Source: Kitasatospora sp. DSM 101779
GTDB taxonomy: Bacteria; Actinomycetota; Actinomycetes; Streptomycetales; Streptomycetaceae
Assembly (NCBI RefSeq): GCF_025655475.1
Contig: NZ_JAHTIK010000001.1
Coordinates: 5,553,978-5,617,977 of the forward strand
Direction: 5' to 3'
Length of the DNA stretch: 64,000 bases
Shown: positions 51,554-61,231 of the stretch, in pieces
How positions within the stretch are numbered: position 1 is the first letter of the stretch
How the letters are laid out: the number at the start of each line of letters is the position of its first letter
Made by a program: the position numbers and the translations under genes
Notes under the pieces: model-generated
The model's database searches: none
The model's input: only the letters and a program-made list of their open reading frames with translations
Told to the model about the DNA's origin: nothing

Positions 51554-52483
51554 ATGAATGCCCCTTCCTCCCCGTACCGCTCCGGGTTCGCGTGCTTCGT
51601 CGGCCGTCCCAACGCGGGCAAGTCGACCCTGACCAACGCCCTGGTCGGGACGAAGGTCGCGATCACCTCCGACCGACCGCAGACCACCCGGCACACCGTG
51701 CGCGGCATCGTGCACCGCCCGGACGCACAGCTCGTCCTGGTCGACACCCCGGGCCTGCACAAGCCGCGCACGCTGCTCGGCGAGCGGCTCAACGACCTCG
51801 TCCGCTCCACCTGGGCGGAGGTCGACGTGATCGGCTTCTGCCTGCCCGCCGACCAGAAGCTCGGCCCCGGCGACCGGTTCATCGCCAAGGAGCTCGCCGA
51901 GGTCCGCAAGACCCCCAAGGTCGCGATCGTCACCAAGACCGACCTGGTCGACTCCAAGCGGCTGGCCGAGCAGCTGATCGCCATCCACCAGCTCGGCGCC
52001 GAGCTCGGCATCGAGTGGGCCGAGATCATTCCCGTCTCCGCCGTCGGCGACCAGCAGGTCGCACTGGTGGGCGACCTGATCACCAAGCTGCTCCCCGAGG
52101 GCCAGCCGCTCTACCCGGACGGCGACCTGACCGACGAGCCCGAGCAGATCATGGTCGCCGAGCTGATCCGCGAGGCCGCCCTGGAGGGCGTCCGCGACGA
52201 GCTCCCGCACTCGCTCGCCGTGGTCGTCGAGGAGATGCTCCCGCGCGAGGGCAGGCCGGCCGACCGCCCGCTGCTCGACATCCACGCCAACGTGTACATC
52301 GAGCGGCAGAGCCAGAAGGCGATCGTCATCGGCGCCAAGGGCTCCCGGCTGAAGCACGTCGGCACCACCGCCCGCAAGCACATCGAGGCGCTGCTCGGCA
52401 CACCCGTCTACCTCGACCTGCACGTCAAGGTCGCCAAGGACTGGCAGCGCGACCCGAAGCAGCTGCGCAAGCTGGGCTTCTGA
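51554..52483 (+). CDS. era: GTPase Era
   Basis: A 309-residue ribosome-assembly GTPase. G1 GRPNAGKST, G2 SDRPQTTRHT, G3 DTPG and G4 TKTD are followed by the C-terminal KH domain (IERQSQKAIVIGAKGSRLKHVGTTARKHIEALLGTPVYLDLHVKVAKDWQRDPKQLRKLGF). It binds the 16S rRNA 3' end. Start 51554 is preferred over 51545: GAGAAT ends 7 nt upstream (leaderless type) and GGGAG is 10 nt upstream. Confidence 0.98.
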   Translation: MNAPSSPYRSGFACFVGRPNAGKSTLTNALVGTKVAITSDRPQTTRHTVRGIVHRPDAQLVLVDTPGLHKPRTLLGERLNDLVRSTWAEVDVIGFCLPADQKLGPGDRFIAKELAEVRKTPKVAIVTKTDLVDSKRLAEQLIAIHQLGAELGIEWAEIIPVSAVGDQQVALVGDLITKLLPEGQPLYPDGDLTDEPEQIMVAELIREAALEGVRDELPHSLAVVVEEMLPREGRPADRPLLDIHANVYIERQSQKAIVIGAKGSRLKHVGTTARKHIEALLGTPVYLDLHVKVAKDWQRDPKQLRKLGF

Positions 52484-52504
52484 GCCGCCGCCCCGCAGCC
52501 CCGT

Positions 52505-52535
52505 ACGGCCCACCGGCACCGCGCCGGCGGGCCGT
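52505..52535 (+). terminator. era terminator
   Basis: 13-bp stem ACGGCCCACCGGC/GCCGGCGGGCCGT with one mismatch and a 5-nt loop, 21 nt after the stop. Confidence 0.72.
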
Positions 52536-52543
52536 CGCCGTTT

Positions 52544-52605
52544 CCTGGCCCTGCCGCACTGGTCTGCCGGGCGCGCGCCCGGCAGACCAGTGCGGCAGGG
52601 CCAGG
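52544..52605. repeat. Perfect 62-bp palindrome
   Basis: The 31-nt arm 52544-52574 (beginning CCTGGCCCTGCCGCACTGGT) is exactly complementary to 52575-52605, with no loop or mismatch. It lies 8 nt after the era terminator and at the left edge of the decayed region. It could be a second terminator, a mobile-element scar or a recombination product. Confidence 0.9.
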
Positions 52606-52629
52606 CGGACCCGCGAACGACCGGCGCGG

Positions 52630-52772
52630 CGAACCGTCGCCGGGCAGCAGGCCCATCCGCACCGCGGTCAGGGGCGCAGCAGCCGGGCCGGCATCAGGTC
52701 GTCGGCGCCGACCAGGGCGGCGTCACCGGGGACGTCCGAGCCGGCGTCCTGCAGCGCCCGCAGCACCGGCGC
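52630..52772 (-). pseudogene. LacI-family regulator remnant (C-terminal fragment)
   Basis: Minus-strand translation gives APVLRALQDAGSDVPGDAALVGADDLMPARLLRP then a stop; in the next frame PLTAVRM continues. This matches the end of the LacI/GalR effector domain (ALREAG..VPGDVAVVGFDD...RPPLTTVR) with one frameshift. No DNA-binding domain or start remains. It joins the GH3 remnant on the opposite strand at about 52770. Confidence 0.65.
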
Positions 52773-53030
52773 CCGGCCAGGCCGCGAGACCGTCCAGCTG
52801 TACCTCGCCCCGGACGGCTCCGACCGCAGCCGACCCGACCGCCACCTGGCCGGATCCGCCGTGGTGGAGGCGGCGCCCGGCGAGGTGGCGACCGCCCGGG
52901 TGACCGTCCCGCCGTGCGCCGTGCAGACCTGGGAGGCCGCCGCCCGGGCGTGGTGCACCCGGCCCGGTGTCACACCGTGGAGGCCGGCCGCAGCGCCGCC
53001 GACCGCCCGCCGACCGGGGCCCTCCAGGGC
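52764..53030 (+). pseudogene. GH3 beta-glucosidase remnant (Fn3-like C-terminus)
   Basis: TGARPGRETVQLYLAPDGSD...LAGSAVVEAAPGEVATARVTVPPCAVQTWEAAARAW matches the fibronectin-III-like C-terminal domain of family 3 glycoside hydrolases (typically GxEVVQLYL...LxGFxRVxLxPGE). After CTRPG the similarity continues in another frame as HTVEAGRSAADRP, so there is a frameshift. The catalytic domains are gone. Together with the LacI fragment it marks a deletion that removed a glycoside-utilisation locus. Confidence 0.65.
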
Positions 53031-53205
53031 CGGACTCCGACTGACGAGCCATCGGATGCGCACGTACGGTGTGCGAGTCGTGGAGGCTGCGCCCACCGTC
53101 CGTTCACGCGACCGGTGTCCGTCCTTCATGTGGGCGAATCTGCTCGTCCCTCGGGGACCGAGACGGTCTCTTCCGGCAACAGCGCTCCGGAAGGCGAAGA
53201 ACGGC

Positions 53206-53598
53206 ATGGGACAGCCGAGGTTCCTGATCGTCAGCAGACCCGCCCGACCAGGCACCGTCGGCGGTGACGCCGTATGGCGGCTGCTCGGGGCGAACAACCG
53301 CCACCTCGGGCAGGGCGGCGAGCCGTTCCGCGACGTACCCGGCTGCCTCACCGCCATCGACAGCCTGCGCCTCGGCCTCGACCGCGGCCGCCCCTCGATC
53401 GCCCCCGTCGACCACGGCCAGCTCTGGCGCTGGCGGCTCGACCTCGACGGCCGCACCGTCGCCTGCTCCACCCGCGCCTACCGGCGGCAGCGCGAGTGCC
53501 AGGACAGCCTGGCCCGCTTCCTCGCCGGCGCCAGCAGCGCCGAGCCCGCGCTGCTCGCCCACACCGCGTCCGCCCTCCGCCCGCGCAGCACCGCGTGA
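53206..53598 (+). CDS. Small protein with two DUF1508/YegP-like repeats
   Basis: A 130-residue protein. MGQPRFLIVSRPARPG is followed by two similar halves: ANNRHLGQGGEPFRDVPGCLTAIDSLR and LWRWRLDLDGRTVACSTRAYRRQRECQDSLARFL, the pattern of YegP-type repeats. GGAAGG lies upstream of ATG. It is intact within an otherwise decayed region and overlaps the following pstC-like pseudogene by 4 nt (GTGA). Whether it is expressed is uncertain; function unknown. Confidence 0.6.
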   Translation: MGQPRFLIVSRPARPGTVGGDAVWRLLGANNRHLGQGGEPFRDVPGCLTAIDSLRLGLDRGRPSIAPVDHGQLWRWRLDLDGRTVACSTRAYRRQRECQDSLARFLAGASSAEPALLAHTASALRPRSTA

Positions 53599-54190
53599 GC
53601 GCCGCCGACCCGGCCGCGGCGTCGGCAGCCGCCCCCGCACCGGACGCCCCGCGGACCCTGCACGCCGACGCCGGCCTCGCCGACCGCCTCTTCCCGCCTG
53701 GGCCGCCCGCGGCAGCGGCGCCTTCGTCCTGGTGGTGATCTCTCCGCCGGCGGCCACCTCGCCGTGCGCGCCACCGACGCGCTGCGCACCGCCGGCCTCA
53801 GCATCCTCACCGTCGAGAACTGGAACCCCGACGGCGGCCGTGGCCAGTTCGGCATCGCCGCCGTGCTGCTCGGCACCGTGTTCATCGGCGGCATCGCTGT
53901 CGGCCCGGCACTGCCCCTCGCCCTCGGCGGTGCCCTCTACATCGCGAGTACGCGCCCCGCCGACTGCGCCGCACCCTGGTCGGCCTGGTCGGCCTGATGG
54001 CCGCGCGCCCGGCGTCGTCTACGGCGTGGGGGCTTCGTCCTGCTGCAGTGCGAGCTCACCCCCACCGCCAGGTGGCTGGCCGCCAACCTCGGCTGGATCC
54101 CGCTGCTGAGGGTGGACGGCGTAGACCCGGACGACCCGCTCAACCCGCCGTTGATCTACACCGCCTCCACCCTGATGGCGGGGACTACGT
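53595..54190 (+). pseudogene. pstC-like phosphate ABC permease, frameshifted and truncated
   Basis: Fragments in successive frames align to PstC: GTG-AGC start with LADRLF and SGAFVLVVI; then RTAGLSILTVENWNPDGGRGQFGIAAVLLGTVFI; then EYAPRRLRRTLVGLVGLMAA; then PGVVYGVG; then GFVLLQCELTPTARWLAANLGWIPLL continuing to LIYTASTLMAG. At least four frameshifts separate them, and the C-terminal third of PstC is missing. No pstS, pstA or pstB is nearby, so this is an isolated decayed copy. Neighbouring genes are all intact, which argues against general sequencing error. Confidence 0.75.
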
Positions 54191-54217
54191 CAACGGCCGC
54201 TTCGGCCGAGGCACCTC

Positions 54218-54242
54218 CCCCCGGGGCGTACGTGCCCGGGGG
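54218..54242 (-). terminator. Terminator of the emfourin-like gene
   Basis: CCCCCGGG/CCCGGGGG 8-bp stem with a 9-nt loop, 15 nt past the stop of the minus-strand inhibitor gene. Confidence 0.6.
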
Positions 54243-54257
54243 ACGCGCCACGGGCGG

Positions 54258-54524
54258 TCAGGCGCCCTCGCGCAGGACCAGGCCGACCAGTTCGCGCTGG
54301 GAGTCGGTCAGCTTGGGGTCGGCGCAGTACACGGTGCGGCCGTCCACCGTGATCTCGTAGTGGAAGCCGTCCGGGACGCCGTACGAGGGCGCGCGCAGCC
54401 CGCCGGCCATCGCCTCGCGGGCCAGTGCGTGCACGTGCGGTGCGTCGTGGCGCGCGGCGGTGTCCAGCTCGGCGTGCTTGGCGTGGCCGGCGAAGCCGCC
54501 GGTCCTGGTGACCTGGATACGCAT
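54258..54524 (-). CDS. Emfourin-like inhibitor of the adjacent M4 protease
   Basis: An 88-residue protein (MRIQVTRTGGFAGHAKHAELDTA...YGVPDGFHYEITVDGRTVYCADPKLTDSQRELVGLVLREGA). The RTGGFAG start, the YEITVDG strand and the DPKLTDSQRELV helix match the protealysin inhibitor emfourin, a family typically encoded beside protealysin-like M4 peptidases. Here it lies 63 nt downstream of one on the same strand. It is inferred to be a slow-binding inhibitor that blocks its partner inside the cell or after release. Confidence 0.85.
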   Translation of the reverse strand: MRIQVTRTGGFAGHAKHAELDTAARHDAPHVHALAREAMAGGLRAPSYGVPDGFHYEITVDGRTVYCADPKLTDSQRELVGLVLREGA

Positions 54525-54587
54525 GGTTGTCAGTGTGCTACGCAGGGCTGGGCTTTGCCGAGGTCTTTCACAGAGTCCACCCGTACC

Positions 54588-55619
54588 TCAGGTTGTGCTG
54601 ATTCCCACCTGTGACCACGCACGGGCCACCGCGTCCGCGACACCGCTCACCCGCGGGTAGTGCGAGGCGGCGGTGGCGACGGTGGCCCGGGCGAAGGCGG
54701 CGAAGCCGGTGGTGGGGGAGAGCCGGCCGCTGGTGAGGGTGTCGTACCAGATCCGCCCGGCGCCCTCCCAGGCGTGGCCGCCGATCGCGACCGCGGCCAG
54801 GTAGAAGGCGCGGTTGGGGATGCCGGAGTTGATGTGCACCCCGCCGGAGTCGCGACGGGTGCGGACGTAGCCGTCCATGTGCCCGGGCTGCGGGTCGGTG
54901 CCGAGCCGCTCGTCGTCGTAGGCGGTGCCGGGCGCTTTCATGGAGCGCAGGGCGACCCCGCGCACCCCGGGGGCGAGCAGTCCGGCGCCTATCAGCCAGT
55001 CCGCCTCCTCGGCCCGCTGGCCGAGCGCGTACTGCTTGACCAGCGAGCCGAAGACGTCCGAGAGCGACTCGTTGAGCGCCCCGGGCTGGTCCCGGTACTC
55101 CAGGTCGGCGGTGAACTGCGTGACGCCGTGCGTGAGTTCGTGGCCTATGACGTCCAGGCAGGCGGTGAAGTCGACGAAGATCTCGCCGTCCCCGTCGCCG
55201 AAGACCATCCGGCTGCCGTTCCAGAACGCGTTGTCGTAGCGGTCGCCGTAGTGGACGGTGGCGTCCAGCGGCAGCCAGGCGTCGTCGATCGAGGCCCGCC
55301 CGTACACCTCGCGGTAGAGCGCGAAGGTGGCGCCGAGGCCGTCGTAGGCGCGGTTGGCGGACTCGTCGGGGACGGGACCGTCGCCCTCGGCGCGGACGGT
55401 GCGGCCCGGCAGGCTCTCGCCGTGGCCGGCATCGGCGACGGTGCGGGACAACCGCTCGGGCGCGGCGCCGGCGGAGGGGCCGGCGAGCAGTCGCTGCGCG
55501 CGCAGCGCGGTGTCGATGGCCACGGAGCGCCGGGCCGGGGCGTGGCCCAGTTCGGCCAGTCGGTCGAGGACGTGGGGCGGGACGATGGCGCAGCACGGGT
55601 ACGCGGAAGTCGCAGCCAT
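54588..55619 (-). CDS. M4 (protealysin-like) metallopeptidase
   Basis: A 343-residue thermolysin-family protease. HELTHGVTQF holds two zinc His, GALNESLSDVFG the Glu ligand, and DSGGVHINSGIPNRAFYL the substrate-binding His. The short N-terminal propeptide contains CCAIVPPHVLDRL, a variant of the PPxML maturation motif of protealysin-like enzymes. No signal peptide is seen, as in protealysin. The start 55619 removes a 13-residue upstream extension. Neighbours: emfourin-like inhibitor downstream, leuA leader divergent. Confidence 0.92.
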   Translation of the reverse strand: MAATSAYPCCAIVPPHVLDRLAELGHAPARRSVAIDTALRAQRLLAGPSAGAAPERLSRTVADAGHGESLPGRTVRAEGDGPVPDESANRAYDGLGATFALYREVYGRASIDDAWLPLDATVHYGDRYDNAFWNGSRMVFGDGDGEIFVDFTACLDVIGHELTHGVTQFTADLEYRDQPGALNESLSDVFGSLVKQYALGQRAEEADWLIGAGLLAPGVRGVALRSMKAPGTAYDDERLGTDPQPGHMDGYVRTRRDSGGVHINSGIPNRAFYLAAVAIGGHAWEGAGRIWYDTLTSGRLSPTTGFAAFARATVATAASHYPRVSGVADAVARAWSQVGISTT

Positions 55620-55747
55620 GTCGCCCAGGGTGACGCATCCATGACGACTTGTCACCACCCTTGCGGAAAACGAACCGTCTCAGTGGGTGGAATCGTGGCG
55701 GGCTTCACTTCGTGTGCCCGATGAGCTGGGTTACGCTGGGGAACATC

Positions 55748-55776
55748 ATGCGTTACGGGCTGCTTCTTCTTAGCTG

Positions 55777-55795
<19 letters not shown>
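55748..55795 (+). CDS. leuA leucine leader peptide
   Basis: A 15-residue ORF, MRYGLLLLSCRGEGL, with four consecutive Leu codons (CTG CTT CTT CTT) and another CTT before TAG. CTT is rare at this base composition, which should sharpen sensitivity to Leu-tRNA supply. TACGCT at 55732-55737 is a good -10 box, so the transcript begins only a few nucleotides before the ATG. The ORF lies 132 nt upstream of leuA and overlaps the first arm of the competing RNA stem. Leucine leader peptides ahead of leuA are known predictions in actinobacteria. Confidence 0.88.
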
Positions 55796-57709
<1,914 letters not shown>

Positions 57710-57729
57710 CACCCCGAAGCGACGTGTAC

Positions 57730-57757
57730 GAGGGGCCGCCCGCAGGGGCGGCCCCTC
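57730..57757 (+). terminator. leuA terminator
   Basis: Perfect 12-bp stem GAGGGGCCGCCC/GGGCGGCCCCTC with a 4-nt loop, 20 nt after the stop. The following gap to 57971 contains only the terB promoter region. Confidence 0.88.
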
Positions 57758-57971
57758 GCCGCGTTTCCGGGCCGTCCGGCCCCACCCGCCACCCCGTGTG
57801 TCCTGCGCCACATTTTTTCGTCCCGGCACCCGTTCGGGGTGCTGACACGTGCCCGTAACCGTGGCAACATCGACGCACCGGAACCGGGGTCGGTGGGACG
57901 GCCAGCGGAGTCCGGTCGCGTGACCTGCCCGCAGACGTGCAGGCCGCCTGCCATGTCTGGGGAGTGGCGCC

Positions 57972-58649
57972 GTGACAGGGTTGTGGGGTGTCCGTCCTCG
58001 CTGGCGGACTGACGTCCTCGGTGACTTCTTCTGCCCGGGCTGCGGCGGCGACCGCAACTACCGCCGACAGCACGGCCGGCGGTGGCTGCGGTTGCTCGGC
58101 ACCCCGGTCCTGCCGCTCGGCCCCGTCATCGGCAGCGTGCAGTGCACCAGCTGTCACGGCCGCTACGGCGTCGAGGCGCTGGAGCAGCTCACCTCCGTCC
58201 GGCTCGCCGCGATGCTCCGCGACGCCCAGTACACCGTCGCCCTCGCCGTCCTCGCCGCCGGCGGCTCCGGCAGCCGGCCCGGCCGCGACGCCGCCTGCGC
58301 CCTCATCCGTGAGGCCGGCTTCGAGGACTGCGGCGAGGCCCAGGTGCTCGCCTCCCTCGCCGCACTGACCGGCCGCAGCGGCGGCGAACCCCAGGACGTC
58401 GACGACACCGCCGCCAGCGGCGCCGGCGGCCTCGCCATCGAACTCCACGCCGCCCTCGAACCGCTCGCCCCGCACCTGGCACCGGCCGGCCGCGAGCGCC
58501 TGGTCATGCAGGGCGCCTGGATCGCCCTGGCGGACGGCGGCTACCTCCCGCAGGAGCGGGCCGCCCTCGCCGCGGTCGGGCGCTGCCTGCGGATCGGACC
58601 CCCGCGGGTCGAGGACCTGCTGGAGGCCGCCACCCGCGCCCCGCGCTGA
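57972..58649 (+). CDS. TerB-family protein with zinc ribbon
   Basis: A 225-residue protein. An N-terminal zinc ribbon (FFCPGCGGDRNYRRQ...VQCTSCHGRYGVEAL) is followed by a TerB-like helical bundle (about 80-220: VALAVLAAGGSGSRPGRDAACALIREAG, WIALADGGYLPQERAALAAVGRCL). TerB domains occur in tellurite-resistance and membrane-stress systems, but no other ter genes are here, so tellurite resistance should not be assumed. GGGGAG precedes the GTG. Confidence 0.85.
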   Translation: MTGLWGVRPRWRTDVLGDFFCPGCGGDRNYRRQHGRRWLRLLGTPVLPLGPVIGSVQCTSCHGRYGVEALEQLTSVRLAAMLRDAQYTVALAVLAAGGSGSRPGRDAACALIREAGFEDCGEAQVLASLAALTGRSGGEPQDVDDTAASGAGGLAIELHAALEPLAPHLAPAGRERLVMQGAWIALADGGYLPQERAALAAVGRCLRIGPPRVEDLLEAATRAPR

Positions 58650-58982
58650 CGCCGGGCGCCCCCGTCCCCCGCTCGTCCACCCTTCCCGAGCCGGCGTCCG
58701 TTCGTCCGGGCTCCCGTCCTGTCGTCCTGTCGTCCTCTTGTCCGTCCGGACTCCCGCTGCAGCACCATCCCTCGCGCGCCGGTCTCCCGGGCCGCGCCCC
58801 CGACCGGGCCCGACTCCCCCCTCCCGGGCCCGCCGTGTCCCGCACCGACAGGGCAACCCCCCGGCCCCGGTGCGGGCTCACGGCTGCCCGCACACGGCTC
58901 GGCGGCCTCGGCCCCGCCGGCCCGTCCGGCCCCGCCGCTCGGCCCCGCCGTGCGGGTCCGCCCGAAGCCCGGCCGGCGTGCG
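58650..58982. other. Pyrimidine-rich intergenic region upstream of recO
   Basis: About 330 bp with no gene recognised. The plus strand is strongly C/T-rich, with repeated GTCCTGTCGTCCT units near 58720-58745 and several CCGGCCCCGCC units near 58910-58960. The start signals of the recO unit lie at its right end. Confidence 0.55.
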
Positions 58983-58995
58983 CGAGAATGGGGGG

Positions 58996-59040
58996 ATGCC
59001 CATACTGCCCGCCGCCGTCGCCCGGAGTGCCGCCGCATGA
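58996..59040 (+). CDS. Leaderless 14-codon upstream ORF overlapping recO
   Basis: [14 protein letters not shown] followed by TGA; its stop overlaps the recO start codon as ATGA. GAGAAT (58984-58989) ends 6 nt before its ATG, so it would be translated from the transcript 5' end and would deliver ribosomes to recO. No leucine or other amino acid run is present, so this is a coupling or tuning ORF and not an amino-acid attenuator. Expression is inferred. Confidence 0.45.
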   Translation: MPILPAAVARSAAA

Positions 59041-59783
59041 GCCTGTTCCGCGACGACGGCGTGGTGCTGCGCACCCAGAAGCTCGGCGAGGCCGACCGGA
59101 TCATCACCCTGCTCACCCGGCAGCACGGCCGGGTCCGCGCCGTCGCCCGCGGCGTGCGCCGCACCAAGTCCAAGTTCGGCGCCCGACTGGAGCCGTTCTC
59201 CCACGTCGATGTGCAGTTCTTCAGCCGGGGCAGCGACCTGGTCGGCCGCTCCCTGCCGCTGTGCACCCAGGTCGAGACCATCGCCCCCTACGGCGGCCGG
59301 ATCGTCGGCGACTACGCCCGCTACACCGCCGGTACCGCCATGCTGGAGACCGCCGAGCGCTTCGCCGAGAACGAGGGCGAGCCCGCCGTCCAGCAGTACC
59401 TGCTCCTGGTCGGCGGCCTGCGCACCCTCGCCGCGGGCGAGCACGAGCCGCACCTGGTGCTCGACGCCTTCCTGCTCCGCTCCCTCGCGGTCAACGGCTA
59501 CGGCGCGAGTTTCGACGCGTGCGCCAAGTGCGGCCTGCCCGGACCCAACCGTTTCTTCTCGCTCCAGGCGGGCGGCGTGCTCTGCGGCGACTGTCGGGTC
59601 CCTGGAAGTGCCGTACCCTCCCCTGAGACACTGGTCCTGCTCGGCGCACTGCTGTCGGGGGACTGGCAGACGGCGGACTCCTGCGAGCCGCGGTACTGGC
59701 GCGAGGGCAGCGGGCTGGTGGCCGCATATCTGCAGTGGCACCTGGAGCGGGGCATCCGCTCGATGAGATACGTGGAGAAGTGA
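59037..59783 (+). CDS. recO: DNA repair protein RecO
   Basis: A 248-residue recombination mediator. The N-terminal OB fold starts [42 protein letters not shown]; the C-terminal helical domain has a zinc finger (CAKCG...CGDC). It loads RecA with RecR on SSB-coated DNA. GGAG lies 10 nt upstream and the start overlaps the small upstream ORF. Stop is 2 nt before uppS, indicating an operon. Confidence 0.96.
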   Translation: MSLFRDDGVVLRTQKLGEADRIITLLTRQHGRVRAVARGVRRTKSKFGARLEPFSHVDVQFFSRGSDLVGRSLPLCTQVETIAPYGGRIVGDYARYTAGTAMLETAERFAENEGEPAVQQYLLLVGGLRTLAAGEHEPHLVLDAFLLRSLAVNGYGASFDACAKCGLPGPNRFFSLQAGGVLCGDCRVPGSAVPSPETLVLLGALLSGDWQTADSCEPRYWREGSGLVAAYLQWHLERGIRSMRYVEK

Positions 59784-59785
59784 GC

Positions 59786-60634
59786 ATGGCAGCACGACGG
59801 CTCTTCGGCAGCAAGCAGCGGGTGTACGAGACCCCGGCGCCGCACCCGAGCGGCGCCCGGCCGCCGAAGATCCCCGGCGAGCTGGTGCCGAACCACGTGG
59901 CCTGCGTGATGGACGGCAACGGCCGCTGGGCCAAGGAGCGCGGCCTGCCCCGCACCGAGGGCCACAAGGTCGGCGAGGCCGTCGTCCTCGACGTACTCCG
60001 CGGCTGCCTGGAGATCGGCGTCAAGAACCTCTCGCTCTACGCCTTCTCCACCGAGAACTGGAAGCGGTCCCCGGAAGAGGTGAAGTTCCTGATGAACTTC
60101 AACCGGGACGTCATCCGCCGCCGCCGCGACGAGATGGACGCCATGGGCATCCGCATCCGCTGGGCCGGCCGCATGCCCAAGATGTGGAAGAGCGTCGTCC
60201 AGGAGCTCCAGGTCGCCCAGGAGCAGACCAAGGACAACACCGCCATGACGCTGTACTTCTGCGTCAACTACGGCGGCCGGGCCGAGATCGCCGACGCCGC
60301 CCAGGCCATCGCCCGCGACGTCGCCGCCGGCCGGCTCGACCCCAAGAAGGTCAACGAGAAGACCTTCGCCAAGTACCTGTACTACCCCGACATGCCGGAC
60401 GTCGACCTGTTCCTGCGCCCCAGCGGCGAGCAGCGCACCTCCAACTTCCTCGCCTGGCAGTCCGCCTACGCCGAGTTCGTCTTCCAGGACGTGCTCTGGC
60501 CGGACTTCGACCGCCGCGACCTGTGGCGCGCCTGCGAGCAGTACGCGCGGCGCGACCGCCGCTTCGGCGGGGCGATCCCCAACGAGGTGCAGCAGGAGAC
60601 CGCCTCCCCCGCCGAGGTGCCCGCCCAGCGCTGA
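59786..60634 (+). CDS. uppS: Isoprenyl (di-trans,poly-cis-decaprenylcistransferase type) synthase
   Basis: A 282-residue cis-prenyltransferase that makes the polyprenyl diphosphate carrier for cell-wall synthesis. Motif [27 protein letters not shown] (catalytic Asp), [13 protein letters not shown], and motif [32 protein letters not shown] are intact. About 45 residues of Pro-rich N-terminus precede the core. ATG lies 2 nt after the recO stop, so translation is coupled. Confidence 0.96.
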   Translation: MAARRLFGSKQRVYETPAPHPSGARPPKIPGELVPNHVACVMDGNGRWAKERGLPRTEGHKVGEAVVLDVLRGCLEIGVKNLSLYAFSTENWKRSPEEVKFLMNFNRDVIRRRRDEMDAMGIRIRWAGRMPKMWKSVVQELQVAQEQTKDNTAMTLYFCVNYGGRAEIADAAQAIARDVAAGRLDPKKVNEKTFAKYLYYPDMPDVDLFLRPSGEQRTSNFLAWQSAYAEFVFQDVLWPDFDRRDLWRACEQYARRDRRFGGAIPNEVQQETASPAEVPAQR

Positions 60635-60688
60635 GCGGGCGGCCCGCGAACACACACGGGCACACACGGATACACACGGATGCGCGGC

Positions 60689-60717
60689 GAGGCCCGGGTC
60701 GGAAGGACCCGGGCCTC
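60689..60717 (+). terminator. recO-uppS terminator
   Basis: Perfect 12-bp stem GAGGCCCGGGTC/GACCCGGGCCTC with a 5-nt loop, preceded by ACACACGG direct repeats (60651-60680). Also placed to stop the convergent zur transcript. Confidence 0.85.
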
Positions 60718-60785
60718 GTGCTGTTGCAGTTGCGTCCGCGGTTGTACGTGCGGTGGTGGTGAAGCTGTGCCCGCGGTGGTGCCGG

Positions 60786-61196
60786 TCAGGCCTTCTGCGC
60801 GCAGTTGCCGCAGGTACCGAAGATCTCCAGTGTGTGCGCGATGTCGCTGAAGCCGTGCTCGGCGGCGACCGCGTTCGCCCAGTGCTCCACCGCCGGGCCC
60901 TCCACCTCGACCGTCGCACCGCAGCTGCGGCACACCAGGTGGTGGTGGTGCCCGCTGCTGCACCGCCGGTAGACCGCCTCGCCCTCGGCCGTCCGCAGCA
61001 CGTCCACCTCACCGGCCTCGGCGAGGGACTGGAGCGTGCGGTACACCGTGGTCAGACCCACCGAGTCGCCCCGGTGCTTGAGCATGTCGTGCAGTTCCTG
61101 CGCGCTGCGGAAGTCCTCGATCTCGTCCAGCGCCGCCGAGACGGCGGCTCGCTGCCGAGTGGATCGGGCTCGCGGCGTCGGGCCTGCGGTGGTCAC
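60786..61196 (-). CDS. zur: Zinc uptake regulator Zur (Fur family)
   Basis: A 136-residue Fur-family repressor. The winged helix is STRQRAAVSAALDEIEDFRSAQELHDMLKHRGDSVGLTTVYRTLQSLAEAGEVDVL; the metal region GHHHHLVCRSCG and the C-terminal CGNC give two CxxC pairs for structural zinc. The GTG start has GGAGG upstream. The position after znuB in a znuA-znuC-znuB-zur order matches the Streptomyces zinc locus, so Zur is preferred over Fur or Nur. CACAAT in the 35-nt gap before it may be an extra promoter. Confidence 0.93.
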   Translation of the reverse strand: MTTAGPTPRARSTRQRAAVSAALDEIEDFRSAQELHDMLKHRGDSVGLTTVYRTLQSLAEAGEVDVLRTAEGEAVYRRCSSGHHHHLVCRSCGATVEVEGPAVEHWANAVAAEHGFSDIAHTLEIFGTCGNCAQKA

Positions 61197-61231
61197 CGTG
61201 GGTCCTCCTGGGGGTGGGATGCTGTCGCACC

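Noticed and set aside
54660-55724. 354-residue plus-strand frame opposite the M4 protease
   Set aside because: Gly/Val-rich shadow with no motif. The minus strand encodes an intact HELTH protease.
57972-58649. Tellurite resistance operon
   Set aside because: Only a TerB-like domain is present; terC, terD, terE and terZ homologues are absent from the window.
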